Source: Trichosphaerium sp. ATCC 40318 (taxonomy: Eukaryota; Discosea; Flabellinia; Trichosidae). Taken from it: a stretch of 64,000 nucleotides of DNA. Of this stretch, positions 50,924 through 62,330 are shown piece by piece; positions within the stretch are counted from its first letter, which is position 1, and every line of letters starts with the position of its first letter. A model generated the notes under the pieces. The model was not told the origin of the DNA, made no database searches, and worked only from the letters and a program-made list of their open reading frames with translations. The translations under genes were made by a program, and so were the position numbers. Location of the stretch: the NCBI GenBank assembly GCA_038496445.1, contig JALMLS010000326.1, positions 17,373 to 81,372 on the forward strand, in the 5' to 3' direction.

Positions 50924-53114
50924 TTACACAAGCACTTTCTTCAGCCTTGCGAATAACCTTGCGATAGCAACCATTTCCTCATAAGTACTATGATGTAATG
51001 TAATGGCAGCATCCGCCAATACAAGCTTGGCTTCGTTTATTTGATGTTCAGCCACTTGTTTAGCGTAATCTAACTTGGACGTCTCACCTACAAAAGCAAA
51101 AGTCAAATCGAAGGAAACAGTCCACAGCAACCTTCAAAAAAAATAGTGTTTTATTACGGACCTGTATAACGGCGAAACGGGCGTGGTTCTGAACTACCAA
51201 CGAGTGATCTCAAGTTTTTAAGGGGCTACAAGTATGTTAGAGGGTTTTGAAATATTTTACTATTTAAGTAGGTTAAAATGTATGCAACTTAACGTACTTC
51301 TTTGATCGCTGTAAGTATTGTTACTACATCTTTAATGTCGCTTGTATTATGAGCGCATTGTGCTTTATTGTATACGTCAATAAGACAATCTCTTAGGATT
51401 GGTATGATAGGTGTTATCTTGATACGAAAGTTTTGTTTCTTCATTTCTGTATTGTCTTGCTGTTGATGTTGTTGCTGTTGTTGTCTGACTGGGCTAGCTG
51501 TACGCAGTTGCTGTGCTTCAAACTGTAAGATACGTTGCTCTTCTTCAATTTGCTTCTGTTGGTTCTCAAACATCAAGCGAGAACGTTTCTCTGCTTCTTC
51601 ACGTTTTCTTACCTCTGCTTTTTGCATACGTTGTATACGTGTATTTTCTGCTATTTGTCTCTCATGTTCTATTTCACTTTTACTCTTCCCTCCTTTAGGA
51701 GAAGAAGCATGAGTACCCAAAGAATTTATATTTCTTTGAGCCTTCCATTCCTCGTATTTTCTATGATCTTCATTGCTCCACCCTTTGAAGACTATTACTT
51801 CAAAAACTATTGTTGTAATTCAAAGAAAATTGGAGAATTGGCGTACACCATTGAGGTCCCTTGGAATAATCAGGTCCTTTGGATGAAGTCTTTCCTCCTG
51901 TACTATTTATCAAAACTTTTGGTCTGTTTAAGTTTTGTAATGGTGAAGAACGCTCATTACGCTCAGCACGTGCAATACTCTTTTCGTTTTTCTCAAATGC
52001 ATTGGAGATAGCATTGTCATCAATGTCTGCTTCCATCAGTCTAGGTGTTGGTCGTTTACCTCCCATGAAACGTAATGCGTCGTGGAATACTTCTTTACAA
52101 TACTCATTGAGCTTGGCACTACATTCAAGCTTCTAGAGTTAAAAAAACCGAATTCTTCAATCTGTAAAAAAAAAAAAGGAAAATGTCAAAGTGTCAAAAT
52201 GATACATAGGGTACACCTAGTTTTGCAGCCAAATCTTGTCCGTCTTCCCTTTAATTTTTTCTTTCAGTGCGCAAGTCGTACTTCTATTAGAACGTACCTC
52301 GACACTTGCCTCTCTAAATCAACTTTGGTGGCGACTAAAACAGCTTTTATTCGTCCATTAAACTTTTGTGTATCTGAAATAAACCAAGTTAAAAAGAGGT
52401 TGGTAACCAAACACAAAGCTTCCAACCTTTCATCTTGCGTAATTTATTTATCCACTCTTCCTCCAAGTCTCTGAAAGCCATTCTATTGTTCACAGGGTAA
52501 CAAATGATAAAAGTAGAGGCGTTGTGCGCTGCTACCTGTCAAAGTACTTTTATCAGCCAAGATTTTGAATAAAATAGTCTGTAACCATGCGTACCTCGAA
52601 GTAGCACTCAAAGGCGTCGGATGACGCTGTGTCATAAACGCACACGTGTTGAGACTTTCCGTCAAAGTTAAAAGTATGGTTTTTATCATCCTAGACGCGT
52701 TGGTATCATTTTCAGGTCGTTTTTAATCATTACCTTAACTGTTGATTCGTATTTATCTATAAACGTACCATGAAGCGCTCTGTTGAGTAATGAAGTCTTT
52801 CCTGAGTACGTAGGACCGACTAGCGCAATTTTTGTTTCTGCTGCTGGTTTAGGCGCATTATAGTCCGCATACGGCATCATGAGGTCTTCTTCTTCGTCGT
52901 CTATTTCCTATTACAGGACTTTTAGACCAAAAAGCACCAAAAAGCGTTGTGTTAGTACAAATGTTTGACCCATCGCCGTTATCACTCTCCTAGAATCGAC
53001 TGGAACAGGAGCACCGGGTTTTATTTCCTCTTCGCGTACAGTAGTTTTAAATTTCTTCTTACCCTTTCCGAGGCGTAGCCTCTTTATATCGGAAAGCTTC
53101 AAGCCTTTGCTCAT
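50924..53114 (-). CDS. Ras-like GTPase domain with long coiled-coil C-terminal extension
   Basis: Start MSKGLKLSDIKRLRLGKGKK at 53114. Around residue 75 the G domain begins: ETKIALVGPTYSGKTSLLNR (P-loop). Switch II is VCVYDTASSDAFECYFE, so the Gly of DxxG is Ser and no Gln follows. VLVATKVDLE is the base motif, and EDGQDLAAKL leads, after an intron, to KLECSAKLNEYCKEVF (SAK motif intact). The reading frame continues without a stop through a 300-residue extension: WWSNEDHRKYEEWKAQR, SEIEHERQIAENTRIQRMQK (coiled coil), a Gln/His run (about 51.47 kb) and a helical tail KPLV-like ending ARLFARLKKVLV. Three phase-verified introns join G domain and tail, so this looks like one gene, not two. Ordinary Ras proteins end about residue 190. 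Nucleotide binding is probable, hydrolysis doubtful. Confidence 0.6.
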
Positions 53115-53269
53115 ACTGCTACGCTATGCTAAAAGGAGTAGGTTTGACTTTTTTGTACTCGCTGTTGTGGTTTCGATTCAAATATCTAATACCCGACTTG
53201 GAACTAATAGCTACGCATTCTATGTTCGTAGCAACATTAAGAAAGTGGAAACTCATTAAAATCGCTGCA

Positions 53270-54292
53270 ATGGCACTAAAACTGGATAATTCATTGTTGA
53301 GTATGCATTTGTACTGTTAACGTCTATAAAGCTTTTACATGCATCAGATTCGGATAGTGGCTTAGACATCCGTTTACCTTAACACAGCACTCAAATCACT
53401 GTGCCTGTAAATGAAAGTAGCTTATCGCATAGCAGGCCATGTTCTATTGCAAACGCCGCGGTATTCGTGCGATTTGAGTGCGTGCATTACGACAAGGTAA
53501 TTAATACACTACAAAACGGTACTAACGTAAACTAGCACGCGTGGTATTGTCTATAAGGCTACTAAAACAGCTTCTAAAAGAAAGTATGTCTTAAAATGCG
53601 CAAAACGCACTGCACAAATATCGTGGGAGGATAACAACCTTTTTCAGAGAGATTTGGTAAGCCTTTAAATATCTAAACAATCTCAGAGAGTCTAAAAAAC
53701 CAGTTCGCCGCTTTTGACACTTTCCATTTCACTGAAACTACTCTTTAAAAAATGTTATATTCTAAGGTAAGTTTAGGCCCGTGGAGTAGCCATACAAGCC
53801 TCCTTTGATTGCAAATATATTTTGAGTCCAGTGAGGACTCTATCTACGTCACGACTCGGATTTTGTGTCATTTTCGCCAGAGCTTCTGGAAATGTGGGTC
53901 AGATTGCCACTCTAACTGGCAACACAATAAAGCTCATTTTAGCCAGCGTATTAGTGGCTTTACGAGCACTCCATAAAAGAAACATATGTCATGGGGCTAT
54001 CAAAGCGTCAAGTGTGCTCTTCATGTATGATGGTAAAATCAAGTTGTCTAATTTTGATGCTGCCGAGCAGCTTGATAATGTTGACTTCCCGGTCTACATG
54101 AAAAAAAAGAAACGCGAAGATATTATTTCGCTAGCCGCTATGACTAAAGACCTTGCCAGAAGTTCAAGGCAAAACTTAACAAAAAATGAAAGGAAGGAAC
54201 TTAACGGTTTCGTAAAAGCATGTAAAGTGCCAAACCAAACGCCAAACAGATTATTATCGACTCCATTTCTGGTGGACTTTATTGCAAACTGA
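53270..54292 (+). CDS. Protein pseudokinase
   Basis: Likely start at ATG 53270, stop TGA at 54290. A glycine-loop/beta-3-like segment RGIVYKATKTASKRKYVLKC retains a candidate ATP-site Lys. The catalytic region is LRALHKRNICHGAIKASSVL where active kinases have HRDxKxxN: the catalytic Asp and the Asn are both replaced. The DFG site reads IKLSNFDAAEQ, also altered. KREDIISLAAMTKDL fits the helix-F part. The lobe order is right but the C-lobe is short (about 160 residues after HGA). With all three catalytic motifs lost it should not phosphorylate but could act as a scaffold or allosteric partner. First-exon choice and the stretch 53.65-53.8 kb are tentative. Confidence 0.6.
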
Positions 54293-54503
54293 CTTGGTTT
54301 GGTTTCAGGTCAACCTCTAACTTTGAAAAAATGTCATCAAATAAAAACTCTTGTACATGTTCTAGCTACTTATTTTTCTGAATTGTGAAGTGTACAAATC
54401 TTGCGTTATGGTCTTAACATGAATGTAATAACGTCAACAAATTTATTGAGTTGGAGCATTTATATTTACAGTCAGTATGCTCGGTAATTGGTAAAATCCT
54501 TTT

Positions 54504-57500
54504 TTATAAGTTGTTGTCAGCTTCTTGTTCTTTGTCTGATGGTGTCTTTTTAGGACCAATCTATTCAATTATATTAGCTATAATAACTTTTAATACTGTA
54601 TAAAAGCGTACCAAAGAGAGTACTACAGGAAGTAACACTAGAGCATGCAATACACCCAAAAGTGTAATGCTGAAAAATTGACGGAAGAAAACTTGAAAGA
54701 TGAACGACTTCGAAAACGCTAGTACAAGTACAGCTAAAAATGTTGATACAGCGCCATTCAATACTGCTCCGCCAACATCAACAAGCTTTAAAAACACCAA
54801 GAGTTAGCAAATAAAACAGCAAAGACACTTAAAATCAAAACGAGTAAAAAAAAGAAAAAATGAAGACTTACTGCTTTGTAAATCCTTTCATCATTGCTTC
54901 CACTCTCTTGTAGGTACGCATGGCCAATATGAGTTGAATAATCGACTGCAATACCAACCGCAAGAACCAAGTTAATAACGGACACCTAAACCCACGTGGG
55001 TCAGCACAAAACACAAAAATGTTGTAAATTGTTTTTCGAATACGTACAACGTCTAGATTGATACTCCATAGCCACATGACACCAAATATATCGATAAGAG
55101 TCATCAACACACAAACAAATACAGTCTAGGAAAAAAAATGAGCTACTTTGCAAAAATCTCGAAGTGTTTTGTTTCCTTGTACGCACCACTGACACAAAAA
55201 GGTTTCCTAGTAGTAGAACAGTGACTATGAATACCGCTGCAAGTGCTAGTAGGAGATTGACAAGAATCTCTCTTTGGATGATGGCATATTGATCAAACTC
55301 CAAAAAGCTGAAAGAGTAAGGGTATGCATGAAGTCCTGAGTTGTCCACTGTATTTCTGATACTTCTTGTAGCATCTACTTGATCAAGTGCTTTAGTAAGT
55401 GCAATCAATCTAGAGTACATCCTAGAAGCACGAATAGCTGTTTGAGAACCTGAATAAAGTCAGAAATCATGAAACTTGCAGTGCATTAATTGGTTTTCAG
55501 TGATATACCATTTTGGAACGTGATGTCATTGCTGTATCTTGCTCCTTCTGTCAAAAGCCAAGAGCTGAGTGTGGAGTGCCATGTTTCGGTATCATTTGGG
55601 GCTTGATTCGTACGATTGAGGTAGCCTTCGAAATCTATAAACCATCCAGTAACAGCTAAAAATCATTTAGTTGTTGATCTTTGTACAAGAGACTGGTGGT
55701 CGTACACGATTCGATGAACTCGTTCGAATTGACTTCTTCTATCATCCCCAGAACCCTTTCCTTCATTTCAAAATGATCAAACTCTCTGGTGACAAGAAAA
55801 ATTGGTACTCTGTCATCTTGGAAGAACGAATCTTCTACCTCGGAGTACTCTAAAAAACAGTCTTAGAACCAGACACGGTCGAAAGCCAAAAAAACGTACC
55901 TAAAGCGTAAGAATCACTTGGCAAGAAAAATACAGGATCGAACTCAGGTTGTGTTTGGATGACACCGTAAATACCAATACCCAAAAATACAATGAACACG
56001 AAAATCTGTGAAAGACCATTTAGGTAAAAATATCCGTGCGACAGACGTACAACGATAACTTTGGCGATGTTCCACTTTAATAGGTATTCAGCGTAATAAT
56101 GCCAAACTCGTCCGACGAAAGTCTCTAATTTGCCTGCTTTCTTTTCTTCTTCAGAAGGCTTATTAACACTGCAACAACAACATTCTCTCCTGCGGCCTTT
56201 CTGGCGACGAGTATCAAGTGCCAAAATGGCTGTGAATAGCGTAACTTGAAGCAAGTATACTAGAGCCACACCAATAGATGCGTATTTACAGAATGAACTG
56301 AGAGCAGGTAATACAGTAATACTACCAATAGCAAAGGCAAGCAAATCGGTCAATGATGTTACAGTAACTAAATTGTGAGTGAGCACAAAACATCAACTCC
56401 AAAACTCAAAACGTACTTGCTGCACCAGCAGAGCTAAGCGCTGAAGCAACGCGCTTTACACTTGAATCTTTTGGGTTCGTACGATCCAATGCATTTACGC
56501 TAAAGAAAGTTAGTACTGGTAGAGTTAAGGAAAGGTTAAAAAAAGAACTGGAAAAAAAGCTAAACTAGAAAACCAAAGTGTTGACGACGTACATGATGAA
56601 CATATCATCTACACCAATACCAAGTAACAAAAAAGGTAATACAGATTGTACAGGTGCGTAGAAAAAGCCCATGGCAGATGCAAGACCAAAAGATCCACCA
56701 ACACCCATGCCAATAGACAAGATACCACACAAAGGTACGACAACTAATGAGAAAAAAGTAAGAAAATTGTACCCAATCAAACTCCGAGAGATATACCTCG
56801 TGTCTTAACTGTATGTAGTTTTGTGAACATGAGAAGGACATATGATATGATCAAGAAATATCCAATACCCAAAAGTTGTAGATCTCCACTTAGAGCATTA
56901 GAAAACTCATCACCAAATGATTTCTACAAAAAAACAATTAGTAATCGATTGCTATTGAAATAAAAACACGTGCCTCAGCGTTTGTAAATAGTTCAAAATT
57001 TTCAAAGTTTACGTTCAAGGTAAGCGCAAGGAAAACATCTTCTTCCCAGGTTGTCGCTGGTAAATCTACAAAATCGCCATTCTGAAAAACCTCCCTGTTC
57101 TCAAGTGTGTACGAAAAGAAAAGTGCTCTTCCGCTAGCACGACCGTTTTCCTCAGTGTAGCCACTAATCAATGCCTTTAAGTCAGTATCATTGACTACAG
57201 CATTGGCAACACTTTGTTGGACATCTGGATCATTATTTAAAGCGATCTCATCGAAATCCCAGACGGACTAAAACATATTAAAGAAATTCATTGAAGACTT
57301 AAAAAAAAATCATAGGTCGGTTTTTGATCCCACCAAAAAAACGTACCAGTATTGATCTTAGGATACAATTATCGAAAGAGTCTTTTAGGCAAAGAGAAGT
57401 AAAATTCCACTGTTCGCCTTCCACCTATTTTATTGTGAGTTGTTTCTAACGTGTCTAACGTATTACAGAAGTAGAATTTATGGTTGTTTATACGTACTGT

Positions 57501-57896
57501 GATTGTCGTATTCACGATTTTGTCATGCAACTCCAGAAGCTCTAAAAGGGCGGCTTTATTGATCACATTTGTTCCAGTCGCTATATACTCCTCGAATCTT
57601 GGCGCTCTGTTGAAATTACTCCGGAAATCGCCTAAAGTTAAAACTGCTTCGCTATGGTGTCTTAGAAAAGCAAAATAAACACGCACATACCTGTTACCAG
57701 GTACCCAGAGTCTCTCTTCTCGATTCTCTTGTTCAAAGTTAATAAACCCAATCATCAACGCTCCAACCAATGCAAAACTCAATACGATAACCAATATAGG
57801 ATGCTCTGCATCAAATTTGCCGACTTGGTAGAAAAACCATTGAACGCCTTTCTCAGACTTCTTGGCAGCATAATTTACGAACCCACACTTCTTCAT
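54504..57896 (-). CDS. Patched/Dispatched/NPC1-type RND membrane protein
   Basis: Start MKKCGFVNYAAKKSEKGVQW at 57896; stop TAA at 54504-54506 after EQEADNNL. TM1 is LVIVLSFALVGALMIGFI. The sterol-sensing-like domain follows a luminal loop: LLGIGVDDMFIMYVVN carries the conserved GxxxDD-type motif of TM4, and the second half has NLVLAVGIAVDYSTHIGHAY, the matching TM10 motif. Other helices: LVTVTSLTDLLAFAIGSI, LLALAAVFIVTVLLLGNLF, FSITLLGVLHALVLLPVVLS. Short basic C-terminal tail. Family members move sterols or lipids across membranes using ion gradients; both acidic motifs that carry protons are present, so it is probably functional. It is nearer Patched/PTCHD in length than to NPC1 (no N-terminal Cys-rich sterol domain seen). 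Many short introns with GTAC donors. Confidence 0.8.
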
Positions 57897-58769
57897 TGCG
57901 GTGAGTGGTGCTTCTTGTGTTAGTTATGGAGAAATGACTTTTGAATACCGCCGAAAGACCGAAAACACTCTTAAACGATACCCTTTACAACGTTATATAC
58001 GTGTTAGGTTAATATAAGCCTCGTTTATTTTTCTCCGCGTACTATGTTACGACACATGTTCAACGAAAATTTTCGGACAAGTACAAAAAAATAAAGCCGG
58101 TTTAGAACAATTTGGTAAACTTGTCAGTATGACTGTAATGCCATTGTGGTGTTTAGTACGCCGGATGCAAAAAACACCGGAACCGGCGTTTTCCTTTGTA
58201 AAAGTGGCGGAATACTATTGCTCGTTTTACAACGTCACGGGCTCTAAAAATCCCTTACACACACGTCGCAGGGTAAACAAACAATAGAACTAGTGGAGCT
58301 ATTCTTGAATTCAATGCGTACATGCATGGAAAAATTCTCAAAATTACGATACAAACAAAAACGTGATTTTTCCGGTTGAATTGCATAGAATGAACAGAAA
58401 GTGGGTGCATGTAATTTTTTACAAATCTAGAATTATACATTCAATACTTTGGAAGATACTGAGACAGGTATTTATTCACAAGCGTCTGCCACAAGTTCGA
58501 ATTTTTAAGATAGAAAAAATTTTGCATTTTGAAATCGAAATATCTCCTTGATAGTGTCTTGCTATATGGAAGATCAGCACAAGATCCCCACATGAACAAT
58601 CATATCTTTTGAAAAGCCTCCGCCCCACCCGTTGAATAATATTCATTTCCAGGCGAGTACATCTCAGGCATTGTTCCAAAACGCATCTCTTAGGTTTTTT
58701 TGTATTTTTTTTTGAACTTGTGGCACTGACTGAGGATTTTCTCGTCCTCCTCTGTCTCTAATCTTTATA
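57897..58769. other. Intergenic region with small inverted repeats
   Basis: No convincing gene lies here. ACGCCGG (58158-58164) and CCGGCGT (58183-58189) form a 7-bp inverted repeat with an 18-bp loop, and the overlapping stretch 58171-58192 is a near-perfect palindrome around CCGGAACCGG. It is about 270 bp upstream of the Patched-like start codon, so a regulatory site is possible. Confidence 0.35.
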
Positions 58770-59701
58770 TTATCCCTTCACAGCCTTCTCTGCTGCTTCT
58801 AGAATATCTTCATTCTTTGGTGTATCAATAAAAAAGCCTTGTAAATGAGTATAGCTGGTTTTTGGACCAGGTCCAAAAACAAAAGTTCCACCGAGAAAAC
58901 TAAGAATATTAGAATCTCAAAAAACGTGGTACAATACGTACGGATCTGAACCATTCATGTTCCCTTTAGGAATACTTCCACCAAGCTCAGCTTTTAAAGC
59001 TTTATTCAGTCTACCTAGTTTAGGATACTTCCATACTATCGAATAAAGGTAAGCTTGGCGATCAAGATAAAAGTTATTACGAATAAAGTCTTTCGAAAAC
59101 TTTCGCATTTCTCCGCGAAACTCTGTTTAAACTGTTGTTCTTACCTTTCATTAGATCTACAAGTCCACCGGCTTTTTGAGCTTGAGCGCCCAAGGCCTTG
59201 TGTAAGGCGTAGTCGTTGGCAAGAAATGCTCGACCAGGCCAAATGTTTGTTTGAACGAACTCGGCTGCGCCAAGGTCAGTGCCAAAGACACCTAGTTTTC
59301 TGTTATTGATCGTTCGGAATTAAATTGTTTCTATGGATCATCAAAATGCCAGCATATTGTTAAACATAATGTGGAAACGCGTACCAATGAGTTCTACACC
59401 AAGTTCTTCGAGTTTGGGTTGTATTTGTGCTAAAACGGCTGCTTCGCCTCTGGTCCACTGTCACCCAGATCTACGTGAACGTTAACGCCACATACAGTGC
59501 TTGAAGTAGGATTACCTTCGAAACAACCTTAAAACTATTGGTTTTTCACCGTACAAACTCTCTAGCGTGCACTTTTCGCCATTAGAGCCATCCTTTATTG
59601 TAAGATAAGTATAGCAATAACGATCGATAAATAACCTCTTTAGAGAGCTCTGTGAGCTCAACATTAGCAATTTGGTCAAAGAAATCGCTCTTCTCCGCCA
59701 T
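58770..59701 (-). CDS. PRXL2-like thioredoxin-fold protein, active site unresolved
   Basis: Start MAEKSDFFDQIANVELTELS at 59701; stop TAA at 58770-58772 after AEKAVKG. Reading after introns: DGSNGEKCTLESLYGEKPIV, then WTRGEAAVLAQIQPKLEELG, VELIGVFGTDLGAAEFVQTN, AFLANDYALHKALGAQAQKA, VWKYPKLGRLNKALKAEL, GTFVFGPGPKTSYTHLQGFF. This follows the AhpC/TSA-like PRXL2 (FAM213) family, which normally has CxxC just before a RWxAxEL-type helix. Here the exon junction between GEKPIVL and WTRGEA falls exactly on that site and no reading I can construct gives CxxC; one gives STVCG, another skips the segment. So it may lack the peroxidatic cysteine. The role in redox or lipid chemistry is uncertain. Confidence 0.5.
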
Positions 59702-60009
59702 GTTTGGATGATTGAAGTGTTTTTTGATTTATGTGCTGAACTTAAAACGTTAATCCGAATTAATGAGTATTCTGGTAGCGTACTCAGTTGAAATGTGTCT
59801 CAGTATTTATTTTAACCATACTTGCCTTAATTGACTATGTTGCCCCAAAATGTTCAGTATTTTTCTAGTACAACGGAATAGCATCACCAATTTACATTAA
59901 TAATTAAACGCAGAGTTGTTAGAAATCAAAAAGTGTAGTCTTCTGTCATATACAATCAACTTCTGTCTATTGCATTATAACCGCACAACAGTACGTATAC
60001 GATATACAG
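59702..60009. other. Divergent intergenic region (putative shared promoter)
   Basis: This separates the start codons of the PRXL2-like gene (minus) and the tandem-SH2 gene (plus). It is AT-rich; no specific element is recognised. Confidence 0.35.
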
Positions 60010-61877
60010 ATGAACACGCCGCCACGACCGTACAGAAAGCACTCAGCTCGTAAAAGCGAGCGTAAAAAACGCGTCATCAAGGTGGGTGGTTCATTTCGCG
60101 CGCAGTTAGATCAAAAACTAACTCCAAAAAGGCGACAGATTACCGAACGTTGCGAAATAACGCTGCGCCGCAGTTACGATTCGTTACAGATGAAGAAGCC
60201 GATGATTGGTGGCAAGCCGCTTCACTTGTACGCCTGTTCGACTTTTTTGAGTTTTTGCGCTAGTTACGTATTTACAACGTGTAGGGTAACGTAGCTTCAG
60301 TCAAGGATGTAATAACAGCGCTTCAGAAGCGACAAGCTTTATCTTACTTTGAAAAGTGCACGCTACGGTACTACGTAGGTACGTACAACGCTGATCCTCA
60401 TTTTTAAACCGCTTATCATGCTCACTTTCAGAGAAGATCACAGACGGACAAAGCAACTAGAAAAATCCAAGTTTATAACGTTCGTTGCAGCGTTTGGCGA
60501 TTTGGACACTTATTTGCAAAACGTATAACAGAAAAAAAACCAAAAATGAAATATTAAATAGTGAATTAGGCTTGTGCACTTTTTGACGAACGTTGCTTTG
60601 TTGGACATCTCAATGCTGCTGATGCAAGTCTTATATTAAAAGGACAACCTCTTGGTACCTTCTTGGTTCGATTCAGTGCTTCAGACCAGCACCTAAGCGC
60701 AAGCACGTGAAAGACATGTGTTTTCTTTTTTTTTTTTTGCGCTTTTTATTTTTTTTTTTGGGTTACAACGAGCGGTGGATGTCTGATTTTTTGGTTGTAG
60801 GTTATATTGATGGAAGCGCACGCGTGAACCATTTGAAAATTTTTTTGAGAAAAGGGAAGTTTACTATCCGCACGGGAGAGGTTTTTGCGAAACTATACGC
60901 TGTCTTGAACCACTACAGAAGCTACTTGCGTTTCGAGTACAGGATGGGACTATTACTTAAACACAGGTACGTATTGTGACCACCCCTTGAAGTTGTTTAA
61001 GATGATGTTATCTCGTTGTTAACGAATTGTAAGATATTTTGTTGTTGATTGTAATCAACGACAAGCTCAGCTCATATTGGCCAAGAAAAAAGTAGGAAGG
61101 TATGATAAGAGTATTGATGGTTAACACACGTACTCACTTTTTTAGTTTTTTGTTTCGTCTTGGCAAGGTGCCCTGTAATATTGTACTAAGTTACAAAGTT
61201 AATGAAAATGAAATAATTCATCAAAACTTGCCCATGACAGAGAGTAGAGGTTCCCTGAAGTTTCATTTCGGTGAGCACAAGCATGATAGTCTTATTGATA
61301 TAATGCGGACACATTCAAATGAATTAAAGTACCCTCAAGAGATTGGTGCACGGATGCCAATACGCACGTGTTTCTGCCTACGTTTGACTAACTTTTATCA
61401 GAAATAAGCAAGCTCCGTGAGTATGCGATGTATGGTACTGATTTAGAGATGGAAATCTCAGCGCTAGAAGTACCTACATGGCTTGGTGCTACTGATAATA
61501 CAACAATGCTACGTGCGGTAGAGACATTGTTGTTATTGTGTTCTGAACGAGGTACACTAAAAAAAAATTATTTATGTATTAAGCTATCTTGTACTTAGAA
61601 ATGCAGAATATTATTGCAGACCATAATAGAATGGATTTTATAATATCGTTGCTTGAAGGAGAACACAGTCCTGACCCAGAAGTAGCAAAGAACTGCAGAA
61701 AACTAGTACAAGTCTTTCAACAAAATGGTAAAATATTTTCTTTTTCGTTTCGCTTTGAACTTAACATTTTACGCTCGTGATTGGTAATTTGCCAACTTTT
61801 TTTGTCAATTTGTCAATTCTGTCAACTATCTCTTACTATGTAGTGCAGGTAAGATGTGTGCTTGTAATAAGTATTAA
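60010..61877 (+). CDS. Tandem SH2-like protein
   Basis: Starts MNTPPRPYRKHSARKSERKK (basic). A helical part reads VASVKDVITALQKRQALSYF and EKSKFITFVAAFGDLDTYLQ. The first SH2 begins CFVGHLNAADASLILKGQPL and has GTFLVRFSAS, the phosphotyrosine-binding FLVRxS motif with its Arg, then VGYIDGSARVNHLKIFLRKG and FAKLYAVLNHYRSYLRF. A second SH2-like unit reads VGSFLFRLGKVPCNIVLSYK, with FLFRLG in place of FLVRES (Arg kept), then GSLKFHFGEHKHDSLIDIMR. The C-terminus is helical, ARM-like (VETLLLLCSERG, MDFIISLLEGEHSPDPEVAK), ending NGKMCACNKY with TAA at 61875-61877. A signalling adaptor role is likely. No kinase, STAT DNA-binding domain or RING is seen. Several exon joins were checked by phase. Confidence 0.65.
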
Positions 61878-62079
61878 TACGAAATGCATGGAAGTATACA
61901 AAAGTATAAACACTGTACCTTTGACAACACAAGCTGTGTTTTATTGGCCAATTGTAACTAATGTAGCAGTAACAATGAAAAAAATGAAAAAGCACGTTTT
62001 AGATAATTAATGTCAAAAAGCGGTTTTTTCCCTATTTACTGTTTAACTTAAAAGATTAGGCATTCTTATCATCTAGCAA

Positions 62080-62171
62080 TGCTAACTAAAAGCCCCTACG
62101 GCCGCATCTAAAGGGGCAATTGGATTCTGACGCATCATGGAGTGCAAAACTCCTATTTTTTATTGTTAGCA
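62080..62171 (+). ncRNA. Possible structured RNA (three-stem candidate)
   Basis: Three nested or adjacent helices can form: TGCTAAC (62080-62086) with GTTAGCA (62165-62171); GCCCCT (62092-62097) with AGGGGC (62112-62117); GGAGT (62139-62143) with ACTCC (62149-62153). A run of six T follows the last stem. It lies between genes and matches no RNA family I recognise. Strand is unknown in principle because stems are symmetric; the T-run favours plus. Confidence 0.25.
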
Positions 62172-62330
62172 ACTGGGATAGCAAAAAAGGAGACATGCTG
62201 AAAACAATTTGACCACAAACAATTGGTTTTAAAAACCGTTGTAAGTGATATTAAATTAAAATTAGAATAAAAGCGGAATCAAACAAAGAAACTGAAGGTA
62301 TTTTTATTTGTTTTAAACAAAATGGTAAAT

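Noticed and set aside
51513-52011. Hydrophobic plus-strand frames resembling membrane proteins
   Set aside because: They are the complement of the charged coiled-coil exons of the GTPase fusion; such antisense frames are hydrophobic as an artefact of codon composition.
50924-52066. Separate coiled-coil gene distinct from the GTPase
   Set aside because: The junction TG|GTGTAC...CAAAG|G keeps phase from the G-domain tail into the coiled coil, and no start codon with a promoter-like gap separates them. Kept as one gene, with moderate confidence.
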